This document shows, piece after piece, positions 1-6,014 of a DNA stretch of 6,314 nucleotides. The DNA comes from Planctomycetota bacterium (GTDB taxonomy: Bacteria > Planctomycetota > Planctomycetia > Isosphaerales > Isosphaeraceae): contig JAKAUH010000097.1 in assembly GCA_021818605.1 (NCBI GenBank), forward strand, positions 1-6,314. The letters are read 5' to 3'. The notes below the pieces were generated by a model. It was not told the DNA's origin, did not search any database, and worked only from the letters and a program-made list of their open reading frames with translations. The position numbers were made by a program, and so were the translations under genes. Position 1 is the stretch's first letter, and each line of letters starts with the position of its first letter.

Positions 1-56
1 GGGACGTCTGTCGGGCTCTGCAACCCTCGAGTGATCCCCCATTTCGTTGCCGCAAG

Positions 57-75
57 ATAGGCCATTGGGACCTAT
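57..75 (+). promoter_or_regulatory. Small inverted repeat and -10-like site upstream of the plus-strand genes
   Basis: ATAGG (57-61) and CCTAT (71-75) form a perfect 5-base inverted repeat with a 9-base spacer, extendable by one G-T and one A-T pair. Seven bases downstream is TATATT (82-87), a plausible -10 hexamer that would put transcription start near 94, just before the small ORF at 103. No convincing -35 hexamer lies 16-18 bases upstream of it. The inverted repeat could be an operator, but arms this short occur by chance. The first 100 bases hold no clear coding frame: all three plus frames close within them. Confidence 0.2.
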
Positions 76-102
76 TTCGGGTATATTGACAACAGAGGAA
101 AA

Positions 103-174
103 ATGAACTTAGCCTGCCAGGATGCCGATGTCGTGGCCCCATGCGCAGATCTGGCAAATTGCGCGGCTTGCTGA
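103..174 (+). CDS. Possible 23-residue cysteine-rich small ORF or leader peptide
   Basis: An ATG at 103 opens a 23-codon frame ending in TGA at 172-174. AGAGGAA (94-100) lies immediately upstream, a good Shine-Dalgarno match though the spacing is on the short side. The peptide has four cysteines (residues 5, 14, 20 and 23) and several acidic residues, and ends in NCAAC. I do not recognise a family. It lies 76 bases upstream of the serine protease gene on the same strand, so it could be a translated leader, a small secreted or metal-binding peptide, or chance. It has no hydrophobic signal segment. Codon usage cannot be judged at this length. The ribosome binding site and the cysteine content are the only positive evidence. 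Confidence 0.3.
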   Translation: MNLACQDADVVAPCADLANCAAC

Positions 175-250
175 AGCCGAGCCCGCGATATGAGCGTCAT
201 CGTTTAGCCGCCGGATAACCAAGACGACCGCCATGGCCGGGGGATCGCTG

Positions 251-913
251 ATGACACGCGTGTCACCGCAATCGGCGTCGCAATGGCCCTGGGTGGGTTT
301 TGTGCGGTCGTTCTTCCCCAGGCTGGTCAACCAGGCACTGCCGTTCGCGGTGGGAACCGGCTTCCTGGTACATCCCCAGGTCGTCCTGACGGCCGGCCAT
401 GTCTTGTATGATACCGTCAACTATGGGGGAGCAGCCCTCAGTGTGGATGTAACCTTCGCGGGTCAAAGTCCGATCCGGGCGTCGACCTACAGGGTTACGG
501 ATCAGTGGATGAACCAGGACGCGGCGAACAACAACCCTATCTCGGCATTCGACATCGCGGCGATTTTCTTCGACCAGCCGGTTGTGGGGCGCCCATCGGT
601 CCCCTACGGCTCCGGGGTGAACCTGGCTGGCGCGGAGATAACGGTCGTAGGATTCACGGGTGAACACTATCCGAGTGTTCCGTTCTTCGGGGGAAGCGCC
701 TTCCCGATCCCCTCCCCCGACGATGCCTTCCGAATCTCCTATCCGCTCGAGACGCTCGGGGGCATGAGCGGCGGGCCGGTGTATACGGTCGACTCAGCGA
801 ATCGTGCCACGGTCCGGGGCGTGCACACGTCGCTGCTGGTGGACGGGAACGGCAACGCGTTGAGGTTCACGGATAACATCCTGGATCTGATCAACTTCTG
901 GCTGAGAAGATAG
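251..913 (+). CDS. Trypsin/V8-like serine protease (chymotrypsin fold)
   Basis: A predicted serine endopeptidase of the chymotrypsin fold. Counting from the ATG at 251 (220 residues), the triad is visible: His50 in LTAGHV, Asp101 in AFDIAA and Ser173 in GGMSGGPVY, with the GTGFLV strand before the His typical of V8-like and trypsin-like members. His192 in RGVHTS sits where glutamyl endopeptidases carry a conserved His in the S1 pocket, so a preference for acidic residues is possible but inferred. No signal peptide or membrane segment is evident, which is unusual for this fold, and the protein is about one catalytic domain long. I chose ATG 251 because a G-run (239-243) precedes it by 7 bases; an in-frame ATG at 233 would add six residues but lacks a ribosome binding site. 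A second gene follows after 57 bases and is probably co-transcribed. Triad spacing and third-position GC argue for an intact gene. Confidence 0.9.
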   Translation: MTRVSPQSASQWPWVGFVRSFFPRLVNQALPFAVGTGFLVHPQVVLTAGHVLYDTVNYGGAALSVDVTFAGQSPIRASTYRVTDQWMNQDAANNNPISAFDIAAIFFDQPVVGRPSVPYGSGVNLAGAEITVVGFTGEHYPSVPFFGGSAFPIPSPDDAFRISYPLETLGGMSGGPVYTVDSANRATVRGVHTSLLVDGNGNALRFTDNILDLINFWLRR

Positions 914-956
914 GTAGGCAGAGCCTCGGGGGCGTTCGACTTGATCGCGGACCAGT

Positions 957-968
957 GGGGGAGAAAGG
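957..968 (+). promoter_or_regulatory. Ribosome binding site fixing the start of the coiled-coil protein gene
   Basis: The purine block 957-968 contains GGAG at 960-963, seven bases before the ATG at 971. This supports ATG 971 over the in-frame TTG at 941, which has no such site. Confidence 0.6.
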
Positions 969-970
969 CC

Positions 971-1597
971 ATGGACCAGGTTCTTCAGAATTCGATCGGC
1001 CCAACGAGCCCGGTCCAGGCACCCATCCCGCGGCCCGATCCCCGAGCGGCAACGCTCACCGCCCCGGTGATCGAGTCCCCGTCGGCGACCACACCAGTGG
1101 CGGCCGCGCCGCCGGAGGCTCCGATGCACCCGGCGGCCGTGCCCACGAGGATCGCGTTCATGGAACCTGCGGATTTGCGCTCCCGGAGCGAGGCCCATGT
1201 GGATGTAACTGCGGCCCTGTCGGACCGGGAGAGGGCCCTGCTCTCCGTCGTTCGCCTGGTCGAGGGTATTCGAAGGCCGGGGATCCTATCCCCGAGCGAC
1301 CGTGCCTACGTCGAGGGAGCGAAGGTGCTATTCCAGCATCTCGCCGCGACCTGTCACGAGTTGCTCGAGGGAAAGGTCGCGGACTTCATCGGCACGCGGG
1401 CCGATTCGAAGGAGAAGCCGGTGTCCGCGGCTCCTCCGAAGTTCTCCGGCCGCACCGAGGAGATCGAGGGCGAGCCCGAGGTCCAGAGAGCGCCCTCGTC
1501 CGGTTCTCAATCGGCGGCCGCACCGGCCTCGCTCCTGGACCGCATAGCCGAGCTCGAGGCCCGCCTCAATCATCTGACGCAGTTCATCGGCAAGTAG
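971..1597 (+). CDS. Uncharacterised protein with Pro/Ala-rich N-terminus and C-terminal coiled coil
   Basis: I do not recognise this 208-residue protein. Residues 10-60 are rich in Pro and Ala and look disordered. Residues about 70-140 look helical, with an LSDRERALLSVVRLVEGIRR stretch and a second helix around EGAKVLFQHLAATCHELLEG. Residues 141-185 are charged and likely disordered, with an acidic patch (TEEIEGEPE). Residues 188-206 form a coiled coil with Ile/Leu at heptad a and d positions (I192, L195, L199, L202, I206), which suggests oligomerisation. There is no signal peptide, membrane segment or catalytic motif. The start is set by a strong ribosome binding site; third-position GC is high and the competing frames are Arg/Gly-rich shadows. 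It follows the serine protease gene by 57 bases, so it may be a partner, substrate or regulator of the protease; that is inference from position only. Confidence 0.75.
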   Translation: MDQVLQNSIGPTSPVQAPIPRPDPRAATLTAPVIESPSATTPVAAAPPEAPMHPAAVPTRIAFMEPADLRSRSEAHVDVTAALSDRERALLSVVRLVEGIRRPGILSPSDRAYVEGAKVLFQHLAATCHELLEGKVADFIGTRADSKEKPVSAAPPKFSGRTEEIEGEPEVQRAPSSGSQSAAAPASLLDRIAELEARLNHLTQFIGK

Positions 1598-1853
1598 TTT
1601 GGCGTTCGACCTGCGTCTGGAGGGGAGTCACCGGCTGACCTCGGATTGGCAAGGGTCGCCGGCGCCGACAGATGGCCAGGACGATGCCACTGAGGCTCTC
1701 CTGGAACGTGAGCGCGACCTCGCCCATGCGGCGGCCGTACGTCGCCGAGTTCACCGCAGGCGACCTGGTGTCGATGACCGACATGCCCGCCGAGGCCATC
1801 GCGGTGGGGAAGCCGGCGGGTGGAATGTCCGCCAGGATGACCGAGGACCAGGC
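1584..1853 (-). pseudogene. Coding-like minus-strand stretch, possibly a gene remnant
   Basis: Read on the minus strand, the frame between a TGA at 1854-1856 and a TGA at 1584-1586 is open for 89 codons. Over roughly 1670-1853 it has very high third-position GC and a protein-like composition, including MSVIDTRSPAVNSATYGRR and EVALTFQESLSGIVLAI. The only ATGs in it (1799, 1784) lack a clear ribosome binding site, and the stop at 1854 interrupts the frame near its beginning, so it may be the decayed remainder of a gene. Quality falls after the RRRR stretch near 1660. A caution: the plus-strand frame starting at 1672 shares the same wobble positions, so base composition does not settle which strand, if either, is coding. 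The stretch overlaps the end of the coiled-coil protein gene by 14 bases. I recognise no family. Confidence 0.25.
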
Positions 1854-1861
1854 TCACACGC

Positions 1862-1879
1862 AAAATACATTTCCATGTA
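1862..1879 (-). terminator. Weak candidate terminator for the minus-strand dehydratase transcript
   Basis: Read on the minus strand this is TACAT, a GGAA loop (a GNRA tetraloop), ATGTA, then TTTT. It lies 29 bases past the dehydratase stop codon. The 5-base stem is A/T-rich and would be weak, and the T-run is short, so it is only a candidate. The rest of the convergent gap 1598-1907 has no stronger hairpin that I can see; a 10-base palindrome TTCGATCGAA lies at 1884-1893. Confidence 0.35.
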
Positions 1880-1907
1880 GATATTCGATCGAAGCGAGCG
1901 GCCGGCT

Positions 1908-2906
1908 CTACGTTCCAAGCTGGTCGAGGATGCCGCGCAACTGCTCGCCCGTGATGTTCCCGCCGCTCAGGATCATGCCGACGGTCCTCCCCGCCAGCTC
2001 GTCGCGCCTCGTCATGGCGGCGGCGACGCTGGCTGCGCCGGCGCCCTCGGCGACCTGGCGGGTGGTCTCGAGGATCAGGCGGATCGCCCCCGCGATCGCG
2101 GCGTCATCCACCAGCATCAGCTCGTCGACCAGGTGAGGAAAAAGCGCCAGCGGCATCGCGAACGGCTCGCGGGTGGCCAGGCCCTCGGCGAAGGTCGTCA
2201 CATTCTCGGTCACAATCCGTCGGCCCTCACGCCACGAGCGATAGACCGCCGGGGCGCCCTCGGCCTGCACGCCGATCACCCGGATCGCCGGGTTCACCGC
2301 GCGGGCCACCACGCCCGCGCCCAGCACGCCGCTGCCGCCGCCGACCGGGACGAACAGCACGTCAATCTCGGGGAACGCCTCGAGCAATTCAAGCGTCGCC
2401 GTCGCCACACCCGCGACCAGGTGGGGCTCGTTCGACGAGTGGATGTAACGCCGGCCGTGCTGCTCGGCGTATTCCTCGGCGGCGAGCCTCGCGGCGTCGA
2501 AGTCGCGGCCGGTCCGGATGACCTCGGCCCCCATCGCGGCGATCGCCTCGGCCTTCAGCGGGTTGGCGGCCTCGGGCATGAACACCGAAGCCCGCGTGCC
2601 GAACAGCCGCGCGGCATAGGCCACCGACTGGCCGTGATTGCCCGTCGAGGCCGCCACCACGCCGCGGGCGCGTTCGTCGGCATCGAGCGTCGAGAGCAGG
2701 TACACGCCGCCCCGGACCTTGAACGCGCCGGTCGGGTTGAGGTTCTCGCACTTGAGCACGGTGCGCGTGCCGAGCGCCCGGGCCAGCGCGGGCGGCTCGA
2801 TGGCGGGCGTGGGCGGCAGAAGAGGCGCGATCGCCTTGCGGGCCCTGAGCACGTCCGCGAGCACGGGGATCGGCCAGTCGGTCGGTGAGGATTCGGGGCG
2901 ACTCAT
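1908..2906 (-). CDS. PLP-dependent threonine/serine dehydratase (threonine ammonia-lyase family)
   Basis: A fold-type II pyridoxal-phosphate enzyme that in this family deaminates L-threonine to 2-oxobutanoate, or L-serine to pyruvate, in the cytoplasm. In the 332-residue product the Schiff-base lysine is Lys63 in TGAFKVRGG. The substrate/cofactor loop is STGNHGQS (87-94), the glycine-rich phosphate-binding loop is GGGSGVLG (189-196), the EGAGAAS segment is at 287-293, and SGGN (314-317) supplies the Ser that contacts the PLP ring nitrogen. There is no C-terminal ACT-like regulatory domain, so it resembles short catabolic dehydratases rather than feedback-inhibited biosynthetic IlvA. Serine racemase or a related beta-eliminating specificity cannot be excluded. 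I chose ATG 2906; an in-frame GTG at 3002 would add 32 residues, but that stretch has weaker codon bias and extends past the normal family N-terminus. The gene follows the phosphatase gene by 99 bases and probably shares its transcript. Confidence 0.9.
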   Translation of the reverse strand: MSRPESSPTDWPIPVLADVLRARKAIAPLLPPTPAIEPPALARALGTRTVLKCENLNPTGAFKVRGGVYLLSTLDADERARGVVAASTGNHGQSVAYAARLFGTRASVFMPEAANPLKAEAIAAMGAEVIRTGRDFDAARLAAEEYAEQHGRRYIHSSNEPHLVAGVATATLELLEAFPEIDVLFVPVGGGSGVLGAGVVARAVNPAIRVIGVQAEGAPAVYRSWREGRRIVTENVTTFAEGLATREPFAMPLALFPHLVDELMLVDDAAIAGAIRLILETTRQVAEGAGAASVAAAMTRRDELAGRTVGMILSGGNITGEQLRGILDQLGT

Positions 2907-3005
2907 GATGCGGGGAATTTCAGGTGTCGAGACATCGGTGGGCCGGGGGCCATCGAGGGATTCTCGGAGCGCATCAATCGATCCCGGCCAGCCTGTCGTC
3001 ACCCC

Positions 3006-4511
3006 TTATCGGCCCGAGGCGAGCGGCCTGGGCGATTCCTTCGTCACAACGAACCGATCGAGCTCGCGCCCGTCGGCGGCGATCTGGCGAACGGTCAGGG
3101 TCGGGCCGTCCACCTCGGCGATCGACAGCGAGTTCACCCGCGAGATGAACTTCTCGGTGTACGGCTGCAACGAGCCGGGGTCCGCATCCTGCTCGAGGTC
3201 GTAAAGGCTCGCACCGCCGCCGCCGGTGGTGACATAGATGATCCCGCGGGGCCGGGTGTGGGTGCGGCCGTCGTACTCGTTGTCGAGCGTCCAGCGCCCG
3301 GGGACCTTGTCGGCGACGCGGGCCGGCTTGCCGTCGGGCGTGCGGTCAACGGCGAAGGTGAGCGGATGCGTGCGCTGGTAGTTGTGGACGTGACCGGACC
3401 AGACGACGTCGACCCGGCCCGCCTCGAAGACATCGACGAGCAGGCGGGTTCGCTGGTCGCCGAAGTGGGCGCGCGACGAGTTGAACGGCGGATGATGGAA
3501 GGCGACGAACCGCCAGGTGGCATTCTTCGCCGCGGCCAGGTCGCGTTCGACCCACGCGCGGAACTCGGGGTTGCTCCAGTCGACATAGGCGTCCGAGTCG
3601 AGGATCGTCCAGTGGGCGTTGCCGTAGTCGAACGAATAGCTGGCCATGCGGGGATAGGCCGGTCCGGCGGCGTCGCGGAAGGCCTTGCGGCGGGCCTCGG
3701 TGCCGGCGAGGTGGGCGACGATCGGGCCGCCGTCGGGGCCGGTCGGTCCATTCAGCGGCTGGTCCCAGTAGAGGTAGTAGGCCAGGCCGTCGGGGAACTC
3801 ATTCAGGTCGCGCCCGGCGGTGTCGTGGTTGCCGGGGGCGGTGACGGTGATCGTCGATCGGAGGAGCGGCGCTCCGGCGGCCATGGATGCGGCATCGGCG
3901 TCGAAGACCGGCCAGAACTTTCGGCGATATTCGGTGATCCGGCCGCGGTTGTAGACGATGTCGCCGACGATTAGGAGCAGGTCGGGCCGCTCGCGATATG
4001 CCTGGAAGGCGATCGCGCGCTCCGCGGCGGTGCCGGCGCCACAATCGCCGAAGATCGCCACGCGATGGAGCAGCGAGGACTTCGGCCCGGCGGCCTCGGC
4101 GGTGAACACGACCTCGCCACTGCGGCGCAAGCGGTAGGCGAACGCCCCGTCGGGGCGCAGGCCGGTAATGTCGGCGTGATGGACCCGGTGGGGCAGGACG
4201 CCGTCGACGGCGACTCGCCGCCATCGCGGCGCGGCGGCCGGTCGCCAGGCGCGGGCCGAGCCGTCGTTCGACTCGACGGACCAGTCGACGTCGACGTCCT
4301 CGGTCTGCCAGACGACCCGGATCGTGCCCGAACGCGTGCCCGCCGGATCGTCGCCAAGCTGGAGGTACGGTCGCACGATGAAGCCGCCCGGATGGATTCG
4401 CGGCGGCTTGTTCAGCTCATCCAGGTCGCGGTCGCAGCCGGACAGGCCGCACAGTGCGGGCACCAGCAGGAGGCAGCCGCATGCGGCCATCAGAGGACGG
4501 CGAAGGTTCAT
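3006..4511 (-). CDS. Lipoprotein metallophosphoesterase of the purple acid phosphatase type
   Basis: A predicted envelope phosphomonoesterase or phosphodiesterase with a dinuclear metal centre. In the 501-residue product, residues 1-26 are a lipoprotein signal: positive MNLRRP, a hydrophobic core and lipobox LSGC with Cys26. Residues about 43-142 resemble the fibronectin-III-like N-terminal domain of purple acid phosphatases. The catalytic domain shows all five ligand motifs in order: D156-C-G158, GDIVY (183-187, including Tyr187, whose charge transfer to iron gives these enzymes their colour), GNHD (227-230), V336-A-F-H339 and GHVH (373-376). Length suits the family. I chose ATG 4511 because it starts directly at the signal peptide; ATG 4523 is an alternative, and a longer in-frame start at 4586 adds low-quality sequence coding for a tandem repeat. 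Neither near start has an ideally spaced ribosome binding site. The substrate is unknown. The dehydratase gene lies downstream, and the PEP-CTERM gene lies 252 bases upstream. Confidence 0.9.
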   Translation of the reverse strand: MNLRRPLMAACGCLLLVPALCGLSGCDRDLDELNKPPRIHPGGFIVRPYLQLGDDPAGTRSGTIRVVWQTEDVDVDWSVESNDGSARAWRPAAAPRWRRVAVDGVLPHRVHHADITGLRPDGAFAYRLRRSGEVVFTAEAAGPKSSLLHRVAIFGDCGAGTAAERAIAFQAYRERPDLLLIVGDIVYNRGRITEYRRKFWPVFDADAASMAAGAPLLRSTITVTAPGNHDTAGRDLNEFPDGLAYYLYWDQPLNGPTGPDGGPIVAHLAGTEARRKAFRDAAGPAYPRMASYSFDYGNAHWTILDSDAYVDWSNPEFRAWVERDLAAAKNATWRFVAFHHPPFNSSRAHFGDQRTRLLVDVFEAGRVDVVWSGHVHNYQRTHPLTFAVDRTPDGKPARVADKVPGRWTLDNEYDGRTHTRPRGIIYVTTGGGGASLYDLEQDADPGSLQPYTEKFISRVNSLSIAEVDGPTLTVRQIAADGRELDRFVVTKESPRPLASGR

Positions 4512-4551
4512 CGCTTGGTGCATCCTCGGTCCACGTCTGCGGAAGGATCGT

Positions 4552-4576
4552 TTCGGTTCGATTCCGTTCGGTTCGG
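4552..4576 (-). repeat. Pentanucleotide tandem repeat in the phosphatase leader
   Basis: Five consecutive 5-base units read TTCGG, TTCGA, TTCCG, TTCGG, TTCGG on the plus strand (CCGAA-type on the coding strand). They lie 41-65 bases upstream of the chosen phosphatase start, within the 252-base gap 4512-4763. Otherwise I see no gene, clear promoter or terminator in this gap. Confidence 0.5.
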
Positions 4577-4763
4577 TCCAGCCCACGCCATCGGCCGGCC
4601 GTCGTGGTCGGGCCGGGAATGACGGCTCGCTCGCGCAGGGACGATCGCCGACCCAGCGCGACGGCGCGCTCGCACGCTCATTACCGTAGCGCGCCGGAGC
4701 CGCCGCGGGGAAGGGATGTTTCTGTCGGCGCGAGCCGGTGGGATGGAACGAAAGCAGATCAGG

Positions 4764-5531
4764 TCAACGCGATGCCGGATGCCCGGGCCGAGCCGTCCGG
4801 CGCGTCCGCCAGACGCCGATGCCCGCCAGCGCCGACCAGACGAGAAGCGACAGCGGCTCGGGGACGAACTCCGCAGTACCAGGCCCGCCGCCCGAGCCAG
4901 TCCCGGTTCCCGTTCCGGTGCCGGTGCCGGTGCCGGTGCCCGTGGTTGTCGTGGTGCCGCTCGAGCTGTCCTTGCCGATGTACTTGATCTGGATCGACGA
5001 GATGGGCTGGAGGGTCGTGGCGTTCACCACGGTGAACTGCGGAATCTGCGGCGGGTTGCCGTTGACGATCGACCCGGAAAAGGGCAACGAGAAACTCAGG
5101 CTGTCCCCCGCGGCGAGGCCCTTGCCGTAGAAGGTCAATCCCAGCGCCTGCACGGGCGAGCCGTTGAGCGTGGTGTTGCCCACGCCGACGAGGAGCTCGT
5201 TGGGGTTCTTGTAATAGTAGCCGTCCGTGGGCCCCTTGATCTCGAGCGGTCCAGTGGAGCTGGTGCTCGGCGGGGGGACGATCGAGATCGGCGTGTCGAG
5301 CGCCAGCACCTGGGGCGTGGGGGTGCTGCCGCCCGTGGTCGACGGAGTTCCCGAGACTGGCGCGATCGCCTGGGTGGTCGTGAGCGTGTAGTCGAGCAGC
5401 ACCGTCGAGGTGTTCGACGTATTCGTGCCGGCCGTCAATCCATCGGCCCGGGAGGGCGACGGCATCCAGCCCAGGCTGAAGGCCAGGGCCGCCGTCAGGA
5501 CCATCAAGGGAGCGGGGCAGCGACGTAACAC
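4764..5531 (-). CDS. PEP-CTERM sorting domain-containing surface protein
   Basis: A 255-residue exported protein expected to be processed by an exosortase at the cell envelope. Residues 1-29 are a signal peptide (LRRCP basic start, LMVLTAALAFSLGW core, likely cleavage after SRA). Residues 30-190 are a Ser/Thr-rich mature region of unknown fold, ending in beta-like segments such as LTFYGKGLAAGDSLSFSLPF. Residues 192-213 are a Thr-Gly linker with eight TG repeats. The C-terminus has the PEP-CTERM layout: V223-P-E-P226, a hydrophobic helix to about 240, then the basic WRTRR. The start is a GTG behind a strong Shine-Dalgarno sequence, which excludes the longer frames starting at 5585 or 5648; those would put about 40 charged residues before the signal peptide. 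No exosortase gene is in the window. The ligand or role of the mature domain is unknown. Confidence 0.85.
   Translation of the reverse strand: MLRRCPAPLMVLTAALAFSLGWMPSPSRADGLTAGTNTSNTSTVLLDYTLTTTQAIAPVSGTPSTTGGSTPTPQVLALDTPISIVPPPSTSSTGPLEIKGPTDGYYYKNPNELLVGVGNTTLNGSPVQALGLTFYGKGLAAGDSLSFSLPFSGSIVNGNPPQIPQFTVVNATTLQPISSIQIKYIGKDSSSGTTTTTGTGTGTGTGTGTGTGSGGGPGTAEFVPEPLSLLVWSALAGIGVWRTRRTARPGHPASR
4896..4943 (-). repeat. 6-base tandem repeat encoding the Thr-Gly linker
   Basis: This stretch encodes eight consecutive Thr-Gly pairs (residues 197-212 of the PEP-CTERM protein). At its core are four perfect CCGGTG units on the plus strand (4915-4938), flanked by units with synonymous third-base changes. 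Perfect units in the middle with degenerate flanks suggest recent slippage expansion. Because the unit is 6 bases, gain or loss of a unit changes linker length without a frameshift. Confidence 0.8.
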
Positions 5532-5538
5532 GGCAAGT

Positions 5539-5547
5539 CTCCTCCTT
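5539..5547 (-). promoter_or_regulatory. Strong ribosome binding site for the PEP-CTERM gene
   Basis: On the minus strand this reads AAGGAGGAG, nearly the full anti-16S complement, with a 7-base spacer to the GTG at 5531. It decides the start of the gene and places the signal peptide at the N-terminus. Confidence 0.85.
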
Positions 5548-5762
5548 GAACTCTTCTCTGTCTTCTTCTGCCAGGAATGGCGCATCTTCGGCTTCGATTC
5601 GATCCTCTCGTCGCATCCAACCGGCCGGCCGGCCTCAATCCTGACCACGACTCGTGTTGTGTCGGGGTGTCTGGTGTGTCGTGCTGGTCCGTCTGGGTTC
5701 GGCTCGAGTCACATCGCGATCGCCGCGTCGTCTGGTTCAACCGCAGCCTCCTCATCCATGGG

Positions 5763-5817
5763 GGTTGCGAGAACCTGGCCCGCGGCAGAAGTCTCGGTCC
5801 CTGGTGGTCTTGCAACC
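5763..5817. repeat. Inverted repeat with about 12-base arms upstream of the PEP-CTERM gene
   Basis: GGTTGCGAGAACC (5763-5775) pairs with GGTCTTGCAACC (5806-5817): ten Watson-Crick pairs and one G-T pair, then an unpaired A (5773) and two more G-C pairs, with a 30-base loop. It lies about 230-290 bases upstream of the PEP-CTERM start. It has no T-run on either side, so it is not a standard terminator. It could be a regulatory site or a structured leader. The surrounding 5548-6014 holds no gene I can support; the open frames there have mixed third-position GC and no ribosome binding site. Confidence 0.5.
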
Positions 5818-6014
5818 ACACGACCGGCGGGACCTCCTTGCGTCGGTCCGGCCCGTTCCTGGTTTGCTGGAAACACGCTCAAGCTGGGGGAGAGCGAGAA
5901 TTCAGAAGGGTGTCAACTCGGCGAGGGTCTCCGGAAACTTGAGGGCCGCATTCTGCGAAGAACCGCGGAAAGGGTCAAGTTCTCTTTCTGAAGCACCGAT
6001 GCGCCGAGGACCTG

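Noticed and set aside
955..1638. Plus-strand 227-codon frame overlapping the coiled-coil protein gene
   Set aside because: The product is Gly/Arg/Pro-rich with poor third-position bias, a typical out-of-frame shadow. The 971-1597 frame has the ribosome binding site and sensible composition.
1599..1880. Plus-strand 93-codon frame starting at TTG just after the coiled-coil gene
   Set aside because: The second half is Arg/His/Gly-rich shadow sequence and there is no ribosome binding site near the TTG.
2133..2888. Plus-strand 251-codon frame antisense to the dehydratase
   Set aside because: His/Arg/Gly-rich shadow of a gene with all family motifs intact on the minus strand.
3258..3974. Plus-strand 238-codon frame antisense to the phosphatase
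   Set aside because: Val/Gly/Asp-rich mirror of the real gene; it has no motif and lies wholly inside it.
4065..4622. Plus-strand 185-codon frame over the phosphatase N-terminus
   Set aside because: Antisense shadow; it runs into the tandem repeat and gap without a ribosome binding site.
5410..5991. Plus-strand 193-codon frame in the gap upstream of the PEP-CTERM gene
   Set aside because: It starts inside the PEP-CTERM coding region, has mixed third-position GC, no ribosome binding site and no recognisable motif.
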